Assembly: GCA_025808375.1 (NCBI GenBank)
Contig: CP061009.1
Coordinates: 3,658,001 to 3,722,000 of the forward strand
Length of the DNA: 64,000 bases
Direction: 5' to 3'
From: Duncaniella muricolitica
Lineage (GTDB): Bacteria; Bacteroidota; Bacteroidia; Bacteroidales; Muribaculaceae
The translations under genes and the position numbers were made by a program. Positions 34,516 through 43,396 of the stretch are shown here, in pieces (within the stretch, counting starts at the first letter, position 1; each line of letters starts with the position of its first letter). A model generated the notes under the pieces. The model worked only from the letters and a program-made list of their open reading frames with translations. It did no database searches and had not been told where the DNA came from.

Positions 34516-34813
34516 ACAACTTATATTTTGTTTCATCCAGCTCACGGCGAAACACAGGATTGGTTATGGCATCGTAACATACAAGGTCGACTTGACGGCC
34601 GAATATTGCCTCAAGCGCGTATTGAAGAGAGAAGAAGTTGTCGGCATACTCTTCAAGTTTAATATTTTCTTTATCAAAACTAACGGCCAGGTCCACATCG
34701 CTCTCTTCATTAAAACGAGAGGTCAATATAGAGCCGAACGCATATAGAGCCTTAACCTTATACTCCCGGCACAAGGCTATTATATGCTGCATATTTAATT
34801 CTATTAATCTCAT
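34508..34813 (-). CDS. mntA: MntA-like nucleotidyltransferase antitoxin
   Basis: The 101-residue product has the minimal nucleotidyltransferase motif GSX10DXD exactly (GSILTSRFNEESDVD, about residues 27-41), preceded by YKVKALYAF. It is a single NTase domain and is expected to transfer AMP groups onto HepT. Its last codons overlap the HepT start, so translation is coupled. A promoter with a 20-base spacer lies upstream at 34831-34861. Confidence 0.9.
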   Translation of the reverse strand: MRLIELNMQHIIALCREYKVKALYAFGSILTSRFNEESDVDLAVSFDKENIKLEEYADNFFSLQYALEAIFGRQVDLVCYDAITNPVFRRELDETKYKLYG

Positions 34814-34830
34814 CGTTTCCTGTTTTTATG

Positions 34831-34861
34831 CAAATATAGACAATATATGCGAAGCGTGCAA
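34831..34861 (-). promoter_or_regulatory. Promoter of the MntA/HepT module
   Basis: TTG (34861-34859), a 20-base spacer and TATATTTG (34838-34831) on the minus strand, 18 bases before the MntA ATG. Confidence 0.65.
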
Positions 34862-34951
34862 ACATCATGTGTAAATACACGACAGAAGCAGAGTGAAGCG
34901 GGATTTTCACCGCGATGGTCTATGCCGTGGACGAGTCATCTGATACCCTCT

Positions 34952-34990
34952 AAAAAAATATCCCCCTCGCCTTGTGCGGGCGAGGGGGAT
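34952..34990 (-). terminator. Terminator of the SusC/SusD operon
   Basis: On the minus strand a perfect 12-bp GC-rich stem (34990-34979 with 34971-34960, loop of seven) is followed by a T-run (complement of seven As at 34952-34958). It lies 67 bases after the stop of the beta-helix lipoprotein gene. Confidence 0.92.
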
Positions 34991-35057
34991 GTAGGTGACT
35001 CATGGCCGAGAGAAAGCTATGTCAGCCTCCACGGCTATGAGGGAGTGTCGGGATTGA

Positions 35058-37424
35058 TTACTCAGCGGGGACAGCCGGCTCTTCGGGAGTGGGAACTGCC
35101 GATCCTGCGGGATAGAACCATTTGGGTTCAGCCTGCTTCCAACGCTGGTCACCGATATTACGAGTATAAATCTCGTGGGTTGTCACTTTGAGGTCATTCT
35201 TGTACTGCAGACGAGTCCAGATCTGATCGGGATCAATCGAGTGGAGGTCAGGATGATGTTCAGAAGCCTCTGAGGCGTGGTAACGGGGGTTGGGATCATT
35301 GAAGAGCTCGGTCGAGAGCAGAGGTGTACCGCCTACATGTATGGCAAGGTCGTTGATAGTAAGACCAGGAGCCAGACTCTTCTCGTCGGCATATGCTCCG
35401 AACGACTTAGAGTTAGCGGTAAACTTGGAACCAGAGAAGATGCCGTCCTCTACCAAGTGAGCGTCGGTACATCCGGCCGAATAGTTGTCACATACGTCGA
35501 TGAAAATTTCACCTGTGCCATTGATGGTCTGGATGAGACAGCCATTCTGATATACGTTACGCTTGTCATTGTTGTCACGGGCAAGAACAATGAGGTTGCG
35601 CTTGAAGCTAAACTTGGAGCCACCGGGCACAAACTTCATATCGAAGAAGTAACGGCCATTGGAGCGGGTCGAGAAGTTGATGAATGTATTATTCTCAATC
35701 TTCACGTTCCACTGCACATCGCTCTTCCATGCCACGTCCTTACCGTTGTCGAAGATGAGCGAACGGCGGGGCGAGTCGTAGATAGTACAGTTGGTCATCT
35801 CAAAGCCTTTGAAAACGTTGTCTTCGACATTGTTACCGGCACCGGCTACCCATGCATAACCCGAACCGTTGTTGTCATAGTAACCCTGGTTGAAGAATAC
35901 ACAGTTGTCGAAGATAAGTTTATTGAACACTTTCTTGTTGGGACCCTGGATACGGAAGAATCCGCGAATCATGCCCTGGAATGTACAGTTGCGAAGTTCA
36001 AATGATTCAAATTCCACACCAAGACCGTTGCTGTACATGTTGGCAAAGTAGTTGCCGGATGTACCACCCTGGCCATTCTGGTTGCCACCATAGTTGATGG
36101 CTTCGGGCACTTCAAAGTCAATATCCTGGAAAATCACCTTCTCAATGGCGATAGGAGCGTCGAGGTCGGTGGGAGCAGGCTGCTTACCGAGGTTCCAGTT
36201 GCAGCACTGGGGATTGTCACCCTTGCGGGCAATACCGCCGAGATAAATCTTGGCGCGTCCTTTGCCTGCGAGAATGTCGGCGGGATCGGTCTTCATTGTG
36301 AAGCCCTTGTTGATCGACTGATTGGAGCGGATATAGTAGGCCTTGCCTCCTTCGAGCAGGAACACCTGGCCCTCGGCAAGAGTGGGATCACCGTTGAAGT
36401 TCTCAATAAGGGTATCGATACGGCAAGCCTGATATTTGCGCTCGCCAACGTTCCAGATCGAGTCGGGATCTTCGTAGACTTCGGTAGTCACTTTGTGGAG
36501 GAACTTGATGGGTGCACTGGGGTCGCCCTTGGTACGATAGTTACGAGCCTTGTAATACTTGTCGCTCTCGAAGTGAGCTTTTGTATTGAGTTCGTCATAG
36601 AGGGCGATAGAATAGAGGCAACTGCTTGTAAGGCCGGTAAGCTCAATATAACCGTTTGCACGGTCGGTGTCGGTGATGGGATACATCTCATACTTGGCGG
36701 GCACGACAGCCGTGGGGTTGGAACTGTGGGGTGTGAGGGTGAGGTGTGTCACACCAAGCTCTCCATTGACGATGCGGAAACGGCTCTCGATTGTATCGGC
36801 GTCTTCGGTAGAATAATTTGAACGGTCCCAAGTGAGATCGAGAAGCACTTTGAATCCGTCATAAGTCTTCTCACGGGTATCTATACCGTAAGGTGTGGCA
36901 TAACGGGCCTTTGTCTCAATCTGCATATAGTCTTCCCATTCCTGACCGCCTCCGAGACCATACCAAAGAGAGTTTTTGGCGGGGTCGGTGGGGTGGAGGG
37001 CACGTATGGCGAAGCTGTACACCTTACCATACTCAAGGTTATAGAGCTCATAATGGAGCTGCTCGGCGGGAAGATTGACACGCTTAACTTCGGGGTGAAG
37101 TTCGGGATCCCAGTTTTCGTAACGAGAAGCATCGTCGCCTGCACCTGTACCACCGGAGCCTACGCCAAGGCGATAGAGGAGCTCATAACCGGCGGCTCCA
37201 TCCACACCATACCAGTGAAGCTGGATGGCATTGTAAGCACCGTCAATTACTCTCGAGCCATACTGGTCGGATTCGTCGCTGATATTTGTGTTATGCTTCT
37301 TGCGGAACATCGGCCTCGGCAGACGGTCAAGGTCGTCAACGTTGTTGAAAACAACGTCGTCTTCCTTACACGAAGTTACCGAGAAGGCAATCAGTGCAGC
37401 AAGGAAATATAGTACTTTTTTCAT
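35058..37424 (-). CDS. DUF4957/DUF5123-type beta-helix surface lipoprotein
   Basis: The 788-residue product has a lipoprotein signal (LIAFSVTSC, Cys at about residue 19). A fibronectin-type-III-like part follows at about residues 60-170 (AIQLHWYGVDGAAGYELLYR). From about 370 there are repeated beta-strand rungs (IFQDIDFEV, FELRNCTFQG, LIFDNCVFFNQ, FEMTNCTIYDSPRR, KIENNTFINF) forming a right-handed beta helix like that of pectate lyases. No catalytic set is recognisable. It is the third gene after SusC and SusD, so it is probably a surface glycan-binding lipoprotein of the SusE type. Beta-helix proteins of this class occur in pectin-related loci (family recall). Confidence 0.82.
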   Translation of the reverse strand: MKKVLYFLAALIAFSVTSCKEDDVVFNNVDDLDRLPRPMFRKKHNTNISDESDQYGSRVIDGAYNAIQLHWYGVDGAAGYELLYRLGVGSGGTGAGDDASRYENWDPELHPEVKRVNLPAEQLHYELYNLEYGKVYSFAIRALHPTDPAKNSLWYGLGGGQEWEDYMQIETKARYATPYGIDTREKTYDGFKVLLDLTWDRSNYSTEDADTIESRFRIVNGELGVTHLTLTPHSSNPTAVVPAKYEMYPITDTDRANGYIELTGLTSSCLYSIALYDELNTKAHFESDKYYKARNYRTKGDPSAPIKFLHKVTTEVYEDPDSIWNVGERKYQACRIDTLIENFNGDPTLAEGQVFLLEGGKAYYIRSNQSINKGFTMKTDPADILAGKGRAKIYLGGIARKGDNPQCCNWNLGKQPAPTDLDAPIAIEKVIFQDIDFEVPEAINYGGNQNGQGGTSGNYFANMYSNGLGVEFESFELRNCTFQGMIRGFFRIQGPNKKVFNKLIFDNCVFFNQGYYDNNGSGYAWVAGAGNNVEDNVFKGFEMTNCTIYDSPRRSLIFDNGKDVAWKSDVQWNVKIENNTFINFSTRSNGRYFFDMKFVPGGSKFSFKRNLIVLARDNNDKRNVYQNGCLIQTINGTGEIFIDVCDNYSAGCTDAHLVEDGIFSGSKFTANSKSFGAYADEKSLAPGLTINDLAIHVGGTPLLSTELFNDPNPRYHASEASEHHPDLHSIDPDQIWTRLQYKNDLKVTTHEIYTRNIGDQRWKQAEPKWFYPAGSAVPTPEEPAVPAE

Positions 37425-37453
37425 TGTATCGTATTAATAAAAATGAGGTTATA

Positions 37454-39523
37454 TTACTGTTGTGAGTAACCGTATTTGTTGACATACGCACCATGTGAAC
37501 GTGCTATTTCCGAAGCGGGATAAGGAAGGATGTAGCGCACGACAGGCAACTGGTCGACTGTAGGATTCTCTGACGGGTCAGGACAGTGGTCAAGATTTCC
37601 GTTACGAATGAGATTAATTGAACCGGTGGGGCTGTACTGTATGAAACCGAGAAGCGAGTAACGGATTTCATCCTTGGGCTCCTGGGCATCATCATTCCAC
37701 CAGGCAAACACATCCTCATCAGTCCAACTGGAGGTAGATATGCTTGCGCTGCCGAGTTTGGTATATTTGTTCTTGGCCTCGGCAATCTGCGAGCTTGTCC
37801 ACTTCTCATAGGGATTGGCAGCCCAGCAGACCATAATGTCATTGTTGGGGAACTGACGCTCCGAGTAAACTGCCTCCTTGGTGATAGGATCAAGATTTTT
37901 GTAGGTACGCAGAGTGGCAATCTTATAGGGAAGTTTGTCATAGCCACCGCTGTAACCGAAGTCGTGCTCAGAAACGAGGTCGGTGTAGGTCGACGAACCA
38001 CCGGCGTCCTCGGCAATAGCGAGGTTACGGAAGAATGTCCAGTAGAGCTCTACACTGTACATGTTGTTGCGCACGAGGTCGCGCCAGCGCATATTCTCGC
38101 CGGCAAACTCAAACTTGCGCTCGTCAAGGATGGTCTTCTTAAACTCCTCATAGTCACCGCATGCAAAGGCTTCGGCCTTGATGGGATTGGTGTTGCGGAA
38201 CGCACGCTTGCGTACTTCCTTTACAGCATCGATGGCATCGGTTGTAGGCTGGCCTTCGATTTCGTTGTCAGCCTCGGCAAACATCAGAAGCACATCGGCA
38301 TAACGGAGGTAGGGATAGTTGATACCGGTGCTGCCCTGAGAGCTGCGGCCAAGACCTCCGGTGACCCAGAGCTTGGACCATTTACCGTTCTGTACAGTGT
38401 AAGAGTTCTCAAAACGACATGTGTACTCAGAACCCTCGGCTGTGTAGCGGAAGAGCTGGTTGACGTAGTCGCGACGCTCGTCATCCTCATCAAACATGAA
38501 GCGATAGAGAGCGTTGAGACGAGCACTCGACTTGGCTTCGCCATAGGGATGGGGTGACTGACCCTCATAAAGCTCCATATTGGGACCGTGGATGTAACCG
38601 ATGTTACCGGTCGACTCCTTGCCGAAGGGGATTTCGAAGATGGGGTCGTCGTTGTTGGTCACGATATTGTTGCACTCGTCAACAAAGACCTTGTAGTAAT
38701 CCTTGCTAAGATTATGCACATTGGAGTCGATAACCTTCTTGGCATACTCGCGTGCAGTTTTGTAGTAGTCAAGATAGTTGGCAGCACGGGTCATCTTGCC
38801 ATAGGTGTCACCGTCGGGGGCGAGATACCAACCTCCGGCTGTCATGGCCAAACGGGCAATCATGGCATAGGCAGCCTGACGCGAGATACGTTCAACACCT
38901 TCGCTAAGCGAAGAAGGGTCTTTCATGCCGTCTGCGACTGTCTTGATATCTTCGATACACTTGTCGAGTATCTCGATGCGGTCGGTCACGGGATAGACCA
39001 TGGTGGTAGTTGTCTGTGACGAGTTGAAAGAGAAGGGCACATCACCGAAGAGCCAGATGAGCTCGTGATAGAACATGGCACGTGCCACCTTGGCCTCACC
39101 GATCATCTGAACGATGTCTCCGTCGGGATTCTCGGGGTCATAGGCGGGCGAACCCTCGGCACCCTCGATAAAGAGGTTGCACACCTCGATGCCATGATAG
39201 AGATCTGACCACGAGTTTTTAAGATCACTACCGGAGGGGTCACAGTCAAAACGGCAATACTTGTTGGTAGTAGTATATTGGCTGGAATTGGAAACGAAGT
39301 CCACATCGCTGTTGCGGCAGAACGCGTTGATGAGCTTGTCGCCAAACATATTGCTCGACAGCATCGACGCATACACACCATTGCGCGCACGCTCCATGGC
39401 ACGGGCGTCAGAGAATACGTCCGTCGGGAAGTTTTTTGAGGGCGCGTCCACCTCGAGGTAGTCATTGCAGCCTACGAGGGCCACAACAGACATACCGGCG
39501 ATGAATATATTGCGTAGTTTCAT
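37454..39523 (-). CDS. RagB/SusD family nutrient-binding lipoprotein
   Basis: The 689-residue product has a lipobox (VVALVGC) and DYLEVDAPSKNFPTDVFSDARAME at its N-terminus, the usual SusD opening. TPR-like helices follow, with YPVTDRIEILDKCIEDIKTVADGM and later YLRYADVLLMFAEADNEI and RRKFEFAGENMRWRDLVR-like segments (DERKFEFAGENMRWRDL). It is longer than classical SusD (about 550). It caps the SusC transporter on the cell surface and binds the glycan. It is 43 bases from the SusC gene and 30 bases from the beta-helix gene. Confidence 0.95.
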   Translation of the reverse strand: MKLRNIFIAGMSVVALVGCNDYLEVDAPSKNFPTDVFSDARAMERARNGVYASMLSSNMFGDKLINAFCRNSDVDFVSNSSQYTTTNKYCRFDCDPSGSDLKNSWSDLYHGIEVCNLFIEGAEGSPAYDPENPDGDIVQMIGEAKVARAMFYHELIWLFGDVPFSFNSSQTTTTMVYPVTDRIEILDKCIEDIKTVADGMKDPSSLSEGVERISRQAAYAMIARLAMTAGGWYLAPDGDTYGKMTRAANYLDYYKTAREYAKKVIDSNVHNLSKDYYKVFVDECNNIVTNNDDPIFEIPFGKESTGNIGYIHGPNMELYEGQSPHPYGEAKSSARLNALYRFMFDEDDERRDYVNQLFRYTAEGSEYTCRFENSYTVQNGKWSKLWVTGGLGRSSQGSTGINYPYLRYADVLLMFAEADNEIEGQPTTDAIDAVKEVRKRAFRNTNPIKAEAFACGDYEEFKKTILDERKFEFAGENMRWRDLVRNNMYSVELYWTFFRNLAIAEDAGGSSTYTDLVSEHDFGYSGGYDKLPYKIATLRTYKNLDPITKEAVYSERQFPNNDIMVCWAANPYEKWTSSQIAEAKNKYTKLGSASISTSSWTDEDVFAWWNDDAQEPKDEIRYSLLGFIQYSPTGSINLIRNGNLDHCPDPSENPTVDQLPVVRYILPYPASEIARSHGAYVNKYGYSQQ

Positions 39524-39565
39524 TGTTGGATTTTACTATGTAAATGGTATAAGACTAAGTATTGA

Positions 39566-42500
39566 TTAGAATGAAAGGTTTATGCCGAGCACGTAGCTGC
39601 GTGAACGGGGATAACGGTTCATATCATAAGAGGGGGTGAGACCGCTCTGCACGTCAACCTCGGGGTCGAAACCTGAATAAGAGGTGATGATGAAGGGGTT
39701 GGTCACCGAAGCATAGAAGCGACACTTGCTCATGCCGGCTTTGCTGATGATGTTGGTGGGCAAGGTGTAGCCGAGAGTTATGTCGGTGCAGCGCAGGAAC
39801 GAGCCGTCCTCAACAAAGTTGCTTACGGTGTAGTCCTTACGCAAGTCAGCGGGATTCCACTGAGTCTTGCCGGCATTTACAGACTCATACAGCTCACGCT
39901 TTGTATCATCGCCATAGGTGTGCCATTTGCCATCGGTGTAGTTCCAGCGGTCAGTGAACTTGGAGAACACGTTGAGATAGTTGCCGTTGGTGTTACCGAT
40001 CGACGATGACAGATAGTAGGCAGTAGCGTTATATACGTCAAAGTCGAGGAAGTAGGTGAAGTTGGCCACGAAGTCAAAGCCTTTCCACTGGCCATTGAGA
40101 CCAAAACCGCCCTGAAGTTTGGGAGTGGTGCGGCCGATGATGGTGCGGTCCTTCTCGTCAATGCGACCGTCACCATTGAGGTCCTTGAATTTAGGCTTAC
40201 CGGGGAGTGTGGCCTTACCTGCACGGTTGGAGTCAAACATTCCGTCCATATTGACAGTCGGCTTGCAATCAAGACCCATCTTATTTATATATGCATTATC
40301 AATGGGCTTGTAGATGCCAGCACCGGCGTCATAATAGAACTCGTCAAAGCTATAGAGACCATCGTAAACGTAACCGTAGATGAGACCCACCTCACCGCCT
40401 ACCTCGAGACGATAGTTGTTGCCGGCGGTAGAGTTGGCGCGTGAGTGACGGAGCTCGAGATATGACTCGTCACCTGTGAGCTTGTCGACCTTCATCTTGT
40501 TGGCACCGATGTTGAAGCTGGCTGAGAGCACATAGTCCTTGCCGCGGAGAATGTCACCGTTGACCGAGAGCTCGAAACCGCGGTTGGTCACCTGGCCGAT
40601 GTTCTGATACTGCTTGGCATAACCCATGGTGGTGAGCACGTCAGCCTCGTAGATAAGGTCGGAAGTAGTGTTCCAGTAATACTCGGGGGTGATACGCAGA
40701 CGGTTGTCGAAGAGTGCGATGTCAAACGCGAAGTTGCGTGTCAGAGTGGTTTCCCACTTGAGGTCGGGGTTCACGAGATACTTACCGGTATCCATCCAGA
40801 GGTCACCGTCTGAGAGCGACTTGTCAAACTCGGGACCCTCGGTGTTGTTGCTGTAGTAGAGGAATCGCCACTGGTCAGCCTTGATACGGTTGTTACCGGC
40901 CTTACCGATGGCGGCACGGAACTTGAGCTCGTTGAGCCAGGTCTGGTCCTTGAGGAAGTTTTCCTCAGAGAGCACCCATGCGCCCGATACCGAGGGGAAG
41001 TAACCCCACTGGTTGCCGGGGGCGAAGAGCGAAGAACCGTCGGCACGGAATGTGGCCGAGAGGAGATACTTGTGATTGTAGTTGTAGTTGATCTGACCGA
41101 AGTAAGAAGTGGTGCGGTCAGCGGTGCCGAGCTCGGAGGTCGACTGGTAGGGAGTACCGAGACCCATATTGTCCCATGCACGCTGGGCATCGATGTCGCG
41201 GGGGAAGTAGCGGTTCTGCTGGAAGGTATTCTGGCTCTGTGAGTTGTAGAGCTCGAAACCTACGAGAGCATAGAAATTGTGCATATCCTTGACGCTCCAG
41301 TCATAGCTGGCGGTTGTGGTCCAGGTGTAGGAGTTTTTCTGAGTCTTGGTGATAGAGGCCACGGGCAGGTTGTTGTGCTTCTTGCCGGTAGCGGTCAAGG
41401 GACCCCAGAAACGCTTGTCGTCAGAGAAAGCGAAATTGTAGACACCCTCGGTGCGGAGAGTAAGGCCGGTGATGGGCTTGTACTCGAGAGCTGCCTGGTT
41501 GGTCACTGTGTAAGAGTGCTTCTTACGGGTGTTGCTGGCGATGTCATTCACAGGGTTGGTGTAGGCAAAAGCTGCCTCGGCATCGGGGTCGGCTACACCG
41601 TCGGCCCATACAAGACCAAGCTCACGGATACCGTTGGTCGGACGATAGCGGAGCACGTCGATGATACCGCCTGTGCCCACGTTGTCACCGCCGGCACCCT
41701 CGTCGCGACGATAGGATACTTTGGGGTTGAACTGGAGGGTAAGATTGGGGAGAATCTTGGTCTGGAGCTTGGTGTGGATGTTGGTACGGCGTACACCCGA
41801 GCCCATAATGATACCGCGGTCATCCGACTGGGTGATCGAGATATTGTAACGGGTCTTGTCAGTACCGCCACCGATCGAGAGGTTGGTCGAGTAGCTGAAG
41901 GGGTTGCCGCCCATCACCTCGTCCTGCCAGTCGTGAGTAGGAGCGGCATTGTAGAGGTCCATGTCAAGAGGGTTACCGAAGTAGTAACGGAACTGGTTGG
42001 TTTCAGTAGTGTTATACTTCTTTGTCGCAGCAGCGAGGTCCCACTGATAGTTGACAAACTCGGGAGTGTTCATCAGGTCGAGCTTCTTGGAGATGTGGCT
42101 GATAGAGCCCTGGGCGTTGAAGTTGACCTGGGTCTTGCCTTCCTGAGCCGACTTGGTGGTCACGATGACTACACCGTTACCACCCTTGGCACCGTAGATA
42201 GCGGTGAGCGAGGCGTCCTTGAGAATGTCGATGCTCTGGATGTCGGCCGGCGGGATGTCGTTGATGTTGTCGACCTGGAAACCGTCCACGATATAGAGGG
42301 GGTCGTTGGCCTGGGTCACTGACGTCGCACCGCGCACGCGGATGTTGATGTCGGCACCGGGCTGACCGTCGACGGTGGTTACCTGCACACCGGCCACCTT
42401 ACCCTGGAGGGCGACGGCTGCCGAAGTCACAGGCACGGCGGCGAGCTTGACGCCCGACACCGAACCTACCGAACCGGTGAGGTCGCGGCGGGCACGGGTG

Positions 42501-42883
42501 CCACCATAACCGATTACAACGACTTCCTCGAGAGCCTCAGAGTCCTCGAGAAGCACTACCTTGATATTTGTCTGGCCGTTGACCTCGATGGTCTGCGGCT
42601 TGTAGCCGATGTATGATACATGCAGCTTGGCGTTGGGGGCACACTTGATGGTAAAATTACCGTCAAAGTCAGTAGCTACACCGTCCTTTGAACCGTCGAC
42701 GAGCACTGTCGCGCCGATCATGGGTTCGCCTGCGCTGTCCTCGACAACGCCGTTCACGGTGATGTTCTGAGCGCGTGCGGGCAGACCCACGCAGAGCACC
42801 ATCAGCAGGAGCATTGTTTTCCAGTGCGTAGCAAAGGAAATTCGCCGTAGCCATTGGCTACGACCTGTGTTTAAGTCTTTCAT
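39566..42883 (-). CDS. SusC/RagA TonB-linked outer-membrane transporter
   Basis: The 1105-residue product has a signal peptide (MLLLMVLCVGLPARAQ) and a CarboxypepD_reg-like domain (ITVNGVVEDSAGEPMIGATVLVDG to VVLLEDSEALEEVVVIGYG). The SusC plug has GVQVTTVDGQPGADINIRVRGATSV and NDPLYIVDGFQVDNIN, and is followed by a large barrel ending YVLGINLSF. It imports oligosaccharides together with the SusD protein encoded next. A 217-base leader and a promoter (43108-43137) precede it. No glycoside hydrolase, lyase, hybrid two-component or sigma/anti-sigma gene is adjacent, so the locus lacks its own enzymes and regulator. Confidence 0.97.
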   Translation of the reverse strand: MKDLNTGRSQWLRRISFATHWKTMLLLMVLCVGLPARAQNITVNGVVEDSAGEPMIGATVLVDGSKDGVATDFDGNFTIKCAPNAKLHVSYIGYKPQTIEVNGQTNIKVVLLEDSEALEEVVVIGYGGTRARRDLTGSVGSVSGVKLAAVPVTSAAVALQGKVAGVQVTTVDGQPGADINIRVRGATSVTQANDPLYIVDGFQVDNINDIPPADIQSIDILKDASLTAIYGAKGGNGVVIVTTKSAQEGKTQVNFNAQGSISHISKKLDLMNTPEFVNYQWDLAAATKKYNTTETNQFRYYFGNPLDMDLYNAAPTHDWQDEVMGGNPFSYSTNLSIGGGTDKTRYNISITQSDDRGIIMGSGVRRTNIHTKLQTKILPNLTLQFNPKVSYRRDEGAGGDNVGTGGIIDVLRYRPTNGIRELGLVWADGVADPDAEAAFAYTNPVNDIASNTRKKHSYTVTNQAALEYKPITGLTLRTEGVYNFAFSDDKRFWGPLTATGKKHNNLPVASITKTQKNSYTWTTTASYDWSVKDMHNFYALVGFELYNSQSQNTFQQNRYFPRDIDAQRAWDNMGLGTPYQSTSELGTADRTTSYFGQINYNYNHKYLLSATFRADGSSLFAPGNQWGYFPSVSGAWVLSEENFLKDQTWLNELKFRAAIGKAGNNRIKADQWRFLYYSNNTEGPEFDKSLSDGDLWMDTGKYLVNPDLKWETTLTRNFAFDIALFDNRLRITPEYYWNTTSDLIYEADVLTTMGYAKQYQNIGQVTNRGFELSVNGDILRGKDYVLSASFNIGANKMKVDKLTGDESYLELRHSRANSTAGNNYRLEVGGEVGLIYGYVYDGLYSFDEFYYDAGAGIYKPIDNAYINKMGLDCKPTVNMDGMFDSNRAGKATLPGKPKFKDLNGDGRIDEKDRTIIGRTTPKLQGGFGLNGQWKGFDFVANFTYFLDFDVYNATAYYLSSSIGNTNGNYLNVFSKFTDRWNYTDGKWHTYGDDTKRELYESVNAGKTQWNPADLRKDYTVSNFVEDGSFLRCTDITLGYTLPTNIISKAGMSKCRFYASVTNPFIITSYSGFDPEVDVQSGLTPSYDMNRYPRSRSYVLGINLSF

Positions 42884-43107
42884 GTAAAATAGTTAATTGA
42901 TAAATAAGATTTGTGTCATGTATATGGTGTTATTACAGGTCGGCACCTGCGTAGCCATGGATAGGCACGCGTCGCTATAAGCAATCGAAAGTGCTAAGCC
43001 TGAATGGATTAGGGGATAGCTTAGATTGGTCGATATGGTTTAATTTCATGGTATAAGGTGACGTCAATATCGTGCATCTCTTGGATAGAGATGCATATTT
43101 ACAGGTG
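42884..43107 (-). other. Long 5' leader of the SusC mRNA
   Basis: From the predicted start at about 43101 the leader runs about 217 bases to the ATG. It contains a potential CTAAGC/GCTTAG stem and no gene. Long leaders before SusC genes can hold regulation, but no known riboswitch is recognised. Confidence 0.4.
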
Positions 43108-43137
43108 CAAATATACATCTAATTTTGTAAAATACAA
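43108..43137 (-). promoter_or_regulatory. Promoter of the SusC/SusD operon
   Basis: TTG (43137-43135), a 19-base spacer and TATATTTG (43115-43108) on the minus strand have the same box and spacing as the TonB-receptor operon promoter at 30519. Confidence 0.68.
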
Positions 43138-43340
43138 TGATTTCACCACACTTTTAACAATTTTATTTTGAAAGATTGTTTTAAAACGTTTTTTCAGACT
43201 ACACCTATATTATATAGGCCCGAAAGGATTCCAGACATATGGCCGGGCATTTTACCGTGACATTCATGCCCCAATCGTGCATCTGATTGTGGCACACCTT
43301 ACATCAAAATACTCCGACGATTAAAAAAAGCCTGACAAAC

Positions 43341-43396
43341 AAGGGAGAGCCGCAGCCCTCCCTTAAACTTTTAACTTTTAACTCTAAACTTTAAAA
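43341..43396 (-). terminator. Hairpin and AAGTTTAGAGTT micro-repeat after cinA
   Basis: On the minus strand, directly at the cinA stop, comes an AAAGTTTAGAGTTAAAAGTT tract (43396-43365). A hairpin follows (AAGGGAG at 43341-43347 pairs with 43358-43364, with inner GC pairs). A T-run follows only about 12 bases later (43329-43323), so termination may be weak. Confidence 0.5.

Noticed and set aside
41279..42322. Plus-strand open frame of 347 codons
   Set aside because: It is the antisense of the SusC plug and barrel region and has no signal, motif or promoter.
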